Source of the DNA: a virus
Virus record (IMG/VR): IMGVR_UViG_3300030107_007800
Span: 1 to 64,000 of that record
Length of the DNA stretch: 64,000 bases
Reading direction: 5' to 3' (one strand)
Translations under genes and position numbers: made by a program
The notes under the pieces: generated by a model
The model's input: only the letters and a program-made list of their open reading frames with translations
What the model was told of the DNA's origin: nothing
The model's database searches: none
In this document: positions 58,555 to 64,000 of the stretch, one piece after another
Numbering within the stretch: position 1 is the stretch's first letter
Layout: each line of letters opens with the position of its first letter

Positions 58555-60363
58555 TTGCCGTTCGAAAAAAAAGACATAGTACCAGTTAATTACACCAGTA
58601 GGGATTTTGAATCGATTAAAAAAGATTTAATAACCCATGTTAAAAGATATTACCCCAATGTCTATCAGGATTTCAATGAGGCATCATTTGGCTCAATTAT
58701 GTTAGATACTGTCTCTTATGTTGGTGATGTATTATCTTTTTATATGGATTACAATGTAAATGAGTCTTTTTTAGAGTCCGCTATAGAGACGAATAATGTA
58801 ATAAAGCTGGCTAGACAAATGGGGTACAGATATAAAGGGTATCCGGTCGCTAGCGGCATCTTAACCCTTTATATCGTTGTTCCTGCCTCATCTAATGGAA
58901 TACAGCCAGACTTAGATTATGCTCCGATATTGAAGGCTGGAACTATATTTGGAACAAAAGTTGGAAACATTACCTATACTTTAAACGAAGATGTTGACTT
59001 TTCTTTACCTAGTAATGAAGTGGTGGTTGCAACAGTAGATTCTGCAACGGGTGTTCCGACCGGATATGCTATTAAAGCAAAAGGTCAGATAATTTCTGGA
59101 GAGGTAAAAAGAAAACAAATGAAAATCGGACCCTACCAGAGATTCAGAAAAGTATTAATACCAGATACGAATATATCTGAAATAATTTCGGTCAGAGACT
59201 TGAATGGTAACGAATATTTTGAAGTGGATTATTTAACACAAGATACAATATATGTACCAGTTGTCAACAAGGACAGCGACAGCGACAGTGTACCATCAAT
59301 ATTGAAGCCTAAGAAAATTCCTAGAAGATTTGTTTTTGAGCAATTGTCAAATCAGTTTTATCTACAATTTGGATATGGATCGGAGAAGAACTTAACAAAT
59401 GAGATCATAAGTGACCCTAGCAAAGTAATTATGCAAGTAAATGGGAAGGATTATATTGTAGATGAAAGCTTTGACCCAACAAATTTGGTGGAAACAGACA
59501 AGATGGGTATAGCACCAGCGAACACAAGTTTGACTGTAGAATATAGGACCAACAGTACGAACAGAACTAACGCCGGAAGCAGGCAGATAAATAATGTAAC
59601 GGATCCAAAATTTAGCTTTGCAAATGTTGGCAGCTTATCGCAAAATAAAGTTCGATCTGTCATAACCTCATTAGAGTTTGAGAATGAGAAACCAATTATC
59701 GGCAGTGTTTCTACGCCAACATTGGAAGAAATAAAATACAGAGCCTACGGAGCGTTCTCATCTCAAAATCGCGCAGTAACTGCAACCGATTACAAATCTT
59801 TAATATACAATATGCCTCCTAAATTTGGCGCAGTAAAGAGATGCAATATTGTTCAAGATGATGATTCTTTTAAAAGAAATTTAAATTTATATGTAATTTC
59901 TGAAAACAGTAGCGGGCATTTTGCAAGATCTACAGAAAATTTAAAAAGAAACTTAAAAAATCACTTATCAAGTTATAAAATGATAAATGATACAATAGAC
60001 ATATTAGATGCAAAAATTGTAAATATTAGCATAAAAATAGACATAATAGCAGAAGAAGAGAAGAATAAATTTGAAGTTTTGCAAACAGCAATTGATAAAA
60101 TAAAATTTGAAATTCTTAATCATAAATACGATATTGGAGAACCTGTGAGGGTTAGTGACATATTCAAAACATTGAAGAATTGTGACGGGGTATTAGATGT
60201 CGTGTCAGTTGATATCAACAGAAAGAGGGGTTCGCTATATTCTACTTTCTCTTATGATGTTAAAGGAAATACTTCTCCTGATGGCAGACTGATACTTGGT
60301 AGGGAAGATGTAGTATTTGAGGTAAAATACCCAAATTCGGATATTGTGGGGACAGTTAGATAA
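58555..60363 (+). CDS. gp6: Baseplate wedge protein gp6-like
   Basis: 602 residues, starting at TTG (SD GAGGAG eight bases upstream). YTSRDFESIKKDLITHVKRY and FGSIMLDTVSYVGDVLSFYM are the N-terminal hallmark of T4 gp6/baseplate J-like wedge proteins. RQMGYRYKGYPVASGIL and TATDYKSLIYNMPPKFG (middle) also fit. The gp6 dimer ring holds the baseplate wedges together. TTG start and order gp25-gp6 are as expected. Confidence 0.9.
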   Translation: MPFEKKDIVPVNYTSRDFESIKKDLITHVKRYYPNVYQDFNEASFGSIMLDTVSYVGDVLSFYMDYNVNESFLESAIETNNVIKLARQMGYRYKGYPVASGILTLYIVVPASSNGIQPDLDYAPILKAGTIFGTKVGNITYTLNEDVDFSLPSNEVVVATVDSATGVPTGYAIKAKGQIISGEVKRKQMKIGPYQRFRKVLIPDTNISEIISVRDLNGNEYFEVDYLTQDTIYVPVVNKDSDSDSVPSILKPKKIPRRFVFEQLSNQFYLQFGYGSEKNLTNEIISDPSKVIMQVNGKDYIVDESFDPTNLVETDKMGIAPANTSLTVEYRTNSTNRTNAGSRQINNVTDPKFSFANVGSLSQNKVRSVITSLEFENEKPIIGSVSTPTLEEIKYRAYGAFSSQNRAVTATDYKSLIYNMPPKFGAVKRCNIVQDDDSFKRNLNLYVISENSSGHFARSTENLKRNLKNHLSSYKMINDTIDILDAKIVNISIKIDIIAEEEKNKFEVLQTAIDKIKFEILNHKYDIGEPVRVSDIFKTLKNCDGVLDVVSVDINRKRGSLYSTFSYDVKGNTSPDGRLILGREDVVFEVKYPNSDIVGTVR

Positions 60364-61913
60364 TGGGACTATACAGATATACGGCTAGCGCGGACAACAC
60401 AATTGCAGATGCATTTCGTTCTAATTTAATAGGCAGATCGACCGGCTCTAATATGGGTGCAGCAGACGTCCTTGAGGCATTTTATATTGTTGGGCAAACA
60501 TCCGCTTCATCTGGCTTATCAACCGAAAAATCAAGAATTTTAATCAATTTTCCTTTTGATTCAATTGAAAGCGACCGAAGCGCTAGTGTTATACCTGAAA
60601 ACGGAAAAGTGTCGTGGTTTTTGAGACTATATAATGCACGACACGCATCTACAGTCCCAAAGAAGTTTTATTTGACCATTGAGCCAATATCGGGTTCTTG
60701 GCAAGAGGGAACCGGTTTGGATATGGAAGAATATTCAGACCAAACATACAATTTGTTAACTGGATCAAATTGGCTATCATCATCCAATACCACAAAGTGG
60801 AATTCTCCCGGAGGAGATTACGCAGCTGATGACCCGAGATATTTAGCAAGCCAACTCTTTGAAGACGGGACAGAAGATCTGAATGTTGATGTCACATATG
60901 CGGTAGAGAAGTTTTTACATGGCTCTGGTTCTGGTTTAGCTAGAAATGGTTTTGGCATAAGGCTATCGGGGGGCTATGAAGCAGGCTCTCAGACATATTA
61001 TACAAAAAAATTCTTTGCAAGATCAACTGAATACTTCTTCAAGAGACCAGTACTTGAAGCAAGATGGGATTCCACTGAAAAAGACAATGCAGGCAATTTT
61101 TATATGAGCAGTGCATTAGCGCCAGCAGAGGACAATCTTAATAAATTATATTTATACAATTATATTAGAGGTCAACTAAAAGATATACCAACTTTGGGTC
61201 ACGGTGATTTAATACATGTCAGCCTGCATTCTGGATCTGATCAAAATGTAACGCCTTCTGGGGATCCTTTAGCATTGGCAATTGGTGGAGGAGTTACCGT
61301 TGACGGGTTTCAGACAAGCTCGTTAGGTGGCAAAATATCTACAGGAATATATACGGCTAGCGTTGTATTTCCAGCAGTTAGTTCTTCAATAACAACGGTA
61401 TTTCCAGTTTGGAATTCTGGCAGTGCAGTTGAATATGGTAGAACAGAATATCATACTGGTTCAGCGATAGATATTCTTTCATTTAATGCATCAAATTTCA
61501 ATCCCAATCCGAAATATACATCTCGAATTACAAATTTAAAATCTTCATATTCTAGAAGTGAGAAGGCAAGATTTAGATTATTTGTGAGATCAAGAGATTG
61601 GAATCCAACAGTTTACACTGTGGCTAGCACAGAAATAGAAAACACCATAATTGAGGATGCTTACTATAGAATAGACAGAATCGTTGACGGCACAGAGGTC
61701 GTATCATACGGAACTGGATCTTTAATCCAACCAGAAGCAATCGAAACAGCATCATCGTTTACTAGATTATCATATGATTCGTCCGGCAATTATTTTGATT
61801 TGCATATGAAGATGCTAGAGAGCGGATATGCATATACAATAAAGTTTGTTTTCTATTCGAACGGGTCGTATGTTGAACAGCCAGAGGTTTTTAAATTTAG
61901 GGTAGAAGATTAA
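60363..61913 (+). CDS. Virion protein after gp6, beta-rich (possibly DNRLRE-like)
   Basis: 516 residues starting in the TAATG overlap. YRYTASADNTIADAFRSN, ILINFPFD, FFLRLYNA-like strands and VTYAVEKFLHGSGSG look like the disaggregatase-related/DNRLRE beta-sandwich found in adhesive proteins. The C-terminal part is Ser/Thr/Tyr-rich (RTEYHTGSAIDILSFNA). It could be wedge gp7/gp53-like or a receptor-binding part. The next gene overlaps by one base. Confidence 0.7.
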   Translation: MGLYRYTASADNTIADAFRSNLIGRSTGSNMGAADVLEAFYIVGQTSASSGLSTEKSRILINFPFDSIESDRSASVIPENGKVSWFLRLYNARHASTVPKKFYLTIEPISGSWQEGTGLDMEEYSDQTYNLLTGSNWLSSSNTTKWNSPGGDYAADDPRYLASQLFEDGTEDLNVDVTYAVEKFLHGSGSGLARNGFGIRLSGGYEAGSQTYYTKKFFARSTEYFFKRPVLEARWDSTEKDNAGNFYMSSALAPAEDNLNKLYLYNYIRGQLKDIPTLGHGDLIHVSLHSGSDQNVTPSGDPLALAIGGGVTVDGFQTSSLGGKISTGIYTASVVFPAVSSSITTVFPVWNSGSAVEYGRTEYHTGSAIDILSFNASNFNPNPKYTSRITNLKSSYSRSEKARFRLFVRSRDWNPTVYTVASTEIENTIIEDAYYRIDRIVDGTEVVSYGTGSLIQPEAIETASSFTRLSYDSSGNYFDLHMKMLESGYAYTIKFVFYSNGSYVEQPEVFKFRVED

Positions 61914-64000
61914 TGAGCAAATATGGTGATAAAAATAGCAAATTAAGTTCCCTTTTTGGAAAACAAAATCCCCAAGGAACTTCAATGTCCAAATTTGTGG
62001 CTTCGGCGAGCTTGGATTCCCTTGGTGATAGAATAGAGTCCGCGCAATATATTCAATACGAAGTAGAAAATAAAAATAGAGTAGTTCCAACCGTTAATTT
62101 TTCAAGACCTGCTGAGTTTGCAAAATATGGGTCTGCCGAACAATATTATAAAACATCCGTTGAGAGAATATACAAGACTTATCCATATGACGGATCTAAA
62201 AAAGAAAAACTTCAATGGTCTTTGTCATCTTCTTATTTAGACAATTATATTCTTGAGAATGAATATCCACGAACAAACGGGTTTATAAATCTCGCTGGTA
62301 TCAATGTCTCCTCCAAAAATGCATTTGGCAACAATGCGGGATCTGGGACCGAAACGTATATATTATCCAGCCACCCCAACTACATTAGCGTGAAGGGGGG
62401 TCCAAATCAAGCCTCCCTTCCGATATATGATCAGGAACTCGACAAGGGTGTAGATTTTAAAAAGCCCGAACATAAGGCTAATTTTTTTGACTCCTCAAAT
62501 ACAAGAGAAAAAAACATCACGATAGATGGCGCATCCGGAAATACAATAGAGTTTTGGATAAAAGATGCCCACAACCCGATTGTGGGGGGTTACAATAATG
62601 TTGTTTTCGACGCTTGGAATGGAGATAATTCAACCTTACACCCCACCGGCACCAACGGTGTTCAGCCCGGAAGCGCAAGTTACGGACGTATGCTTCTTGA
62701 AAGACGAGTCATATACGGGCATCCGGGATCATTTATTGATAATCACCTATTTCACCTTACATATCATTCTGGGACGACAGGCGCTGAGAGAGTCCCTCTC
62801 TTGCCAGTGGCTACAGTTGGCTACCCAGCTGCTGGGTCTTGGAATCATGTTGCTGTTACTGTTAAAAATAGTGGTAATTCATCTGCTGACAAAGGCTTAA
62901 TTGTAAAGACATTTCTTAATGGCGATCTTATAGATAACTTAATTACCGGTAGTTCTGTTGCCGAAGTCAATACAACAGGCAGCATTAATGCAAATATTGG
63001 CGCATACCGGACTTTTCCGACAGAATATGTTAAAGCGACGTCGTTGTCATTAGGTACACCACAAACTACTTTTGAAGGCTTCGGTACTATTAGCGCGTCT
63101 TTTGACGAATTTAGATTTTGGAAAACAGCAAGAACTGAAAACGAAATAGGCAGAAATTGGTTTACGCAAGTTGGGGCGGGAACAAACACAGATACTGCTA
63201 ATACAGATCTTGGATTTTACTTTAAATTTAATGAGGGAATCACCGGAGATCCGAACGCAGATCAGACTATATTGGATTATTCAGGCAGGGTATCAAACGG
63301 CACGTATCTTAATTATGCCACTTCCTCTGCTGTTTTCAGCCATTTCCCACGCAGAAACACGGGATCAGCTATAGTTTTGGCAGAAGCCGCCGAAAGAGAA
63401 TTTAAAGATCCGATTTTATATCCCCACAGCCCAGAAGTCTCTTCTTACAAGACAAGCGCTATGAAAAAAGGACAAGAATGGGACTATAGAAACCCTTCTA
63501 TGCTGTATAGGACGCTTCCATCTTGGATTCAAGAAGAAGATTCTGTAAAAAATCGAAATACAACTTTGGGTCTTGTGCAGGTGATGGCAAGTTACTTCGA
63601 CACCTTACATCTTCAGATTGATGAAATGAAAAGGGTCAAAACGAACAGATACATCAGTAGTAGTGTAGATACTCACACCAAGCCGTTTCCCTATGCTTCT
63701 AAGCTATTAAAAAACGTAGGCTTTGTAGCACCAGAAATATTTGCTGACACTGATGTGGTATCAGCCTTATCACACAGGGATGATAATAGAGAATATGAAA
63801 AGAAACTTTATGACGTTAAAAACTATATTTATCAAAATGTTTATAACAATCTAAGTTTTATTAACAAATCAAAGGGTACGCAAAAGGCAATAAGAAACTT
63901 AATTAGGTGCTTTGGTGTCGATGATGAAGTGTATAAAATCAATTTTTATGCTGATAACGCAGAATACACCCTAACTAATAATTTCGTCGATAAAACAGTA
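61913..64000 (+). CDS. LamG-domain virion protein, 3' end outside window
   Basis: The frame from ATG 61913 is open to the last base (696 codons) and continues beyond the window. Residues 1-150 are a polar N-terminus with KSKLSSLFGKQNP-like basic/Ser segments. Residues about 195-470 look like a concanavalin/LamG sandwich (IEFWIKDAHNP, WNHVAVTVKNSG, SFDEFRFWKTARTENEIG, YFKFNEG). Such domains bind glycans. The last 170 residues are helical (LVQVMASYFDTLHLQIDEMK). A large wedge or tail-fibre-linked protein is suggested. Confidence 0.75.
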   Translation, partial: MSKYGDKNSKLSSLFGKQNPQGTSMSKFVASASLDSLGDRIESAQYIQYEVENKNRVVPTVNFSRPAEFAKYGSAEQYYKTSVERIYKTYPYDGSKKEKLQWSLSSSYLDNYILENEYPRTNGFINLAGINVSSKNAFGNNAGSGTETYILSSHPNYISVKGGPNQASLPIYDQELDKGVDFKKPEHKANFFDSSNTREKNITIDGASGNTIEFWIKDAHNPIVGGYNNVVFDAWNGDNSTLHPTGTNGVQPGSASYGRMLLERRVIYGHPGSFIDNHLFHLTYHSGTTGAERVPLLPVATVGYPAAGSWNHVAVTVKNSGNSSADKGLIVKTFLNGDLIDNLITGSSVAEVNTTGSINANIGAYRTFPTEYVKATSLSLGTPQTTFEGFGTISASFDEFRFWKTARTENEIGRNWFTQVGAGTNTDTANTDLGFYFKFNEGITGDPNADQTILDYSGRVSNGTYLNYATSSAVFSHFPRRNTGSAIVLAEAAEREFKDPILYPHSPEVSSYKTSAMKKGQEWDYRNPSMLYRTLPSWIQEEDSVKNRNTTLGLVQVMASYFDTLHLQIDEMKRVKTNRYISSSVDTHTKPFPYASKLLKNVGFVAPEIFADTDVVSALSHRDDNREYEKKLYDVKNYIYQNVYNNLSFINKSKGTQKAIRNLIRCFGVDDEVYKINFYADNAEYTLTNNFVDKTV

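Overview
The window reads as a single, tightly packed, AT-rich viral genome segment: about 70 protein genes, very short gaps, many ATGA or TAATG start/stop overlaps and scattered tRNA genes. Homologues of T4-type virion genes (gp5-like spike/lysozyme, gp25, gp6) and of the T4 late sigma factor gp55 identify a large contractile-tailed phage (myovirus, probably jumbo-sized). No integrase, transposase, rRNA or CRISPR array was seen. The host is unknown. MopE-type Cys/Asp repeats in a lipoprotein and the lipoprotein signals suggest a Gram-negative host, possibly of the former deltaproteobacteria (inference, weak).

Layout. 1-10.5 kb (+): small proteins with a recurring N-terminal helix, HExxH proteins, a surface lipoprotein with six CxxxDxDC-type repeats and a VWA domain, a short PurA, and an 896-residue ligase-like/NMN-adenylyltransferase-like fusion, ending in a bidirectional terminator. 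10.5-13.9 kb (-): a putative decoration protein, a tRNA-Asn, small genes, a complete tmRNA (ssrA) with its own promoter and a structured leader, and a Fis-like regulator. 13.9-22 kb (mostly +): a YkuK-like RNase H fold protein, a transglycosylase, a tubulin/FtsZ GTPase, an exported CXXCH protein, a ClpP-like protease, a cytidylyltransferase, a lipoprotein serine protease (-), a PIN-PhoH ATPase, four more tRNAs, a zinc peptidase and a Cas4/RecB-like nuclease.

22.0-47.4 kb (+) is an uninterrupted run of 26 glycan genes: glycosyltransferases, GDP-fucose synthesis (Gmd, Fcl), an RfbH-type Fe-S/PLP dehydrase, a 4,6-dehydratase, a ThDP enzyme next to a full PanB, two formyltransferases, a DegT aminotransferase, two Gfo/Idh oxidoreductases, an ATP-grasp ligase, a deacetylase-like protein and a HAD phosphatase. 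No flippase, polymerase or membrane-bound initiating transferase is present. This suggests that the sugars are placed on a soluble acceptor such as virion proteins (or phage DNA), or feed host glycan assembly.

47.4-64 kb (+): small proteins, the gp55-like late sigma factor, then the baseplate operon: spike/lysozyme, a spike-associated protein, a 1780-residue protein, gp25, gp6, a 516-residue wedge-like protein and a LamG-containing protein still open at the window end. Together the genes describe a phage that carries its own late-transcription factor, translation rescue RNA and codon-matched tRNAs, cytoskeletal GTPase, envelope-directed proteins and a large sugar-synthesis programme.
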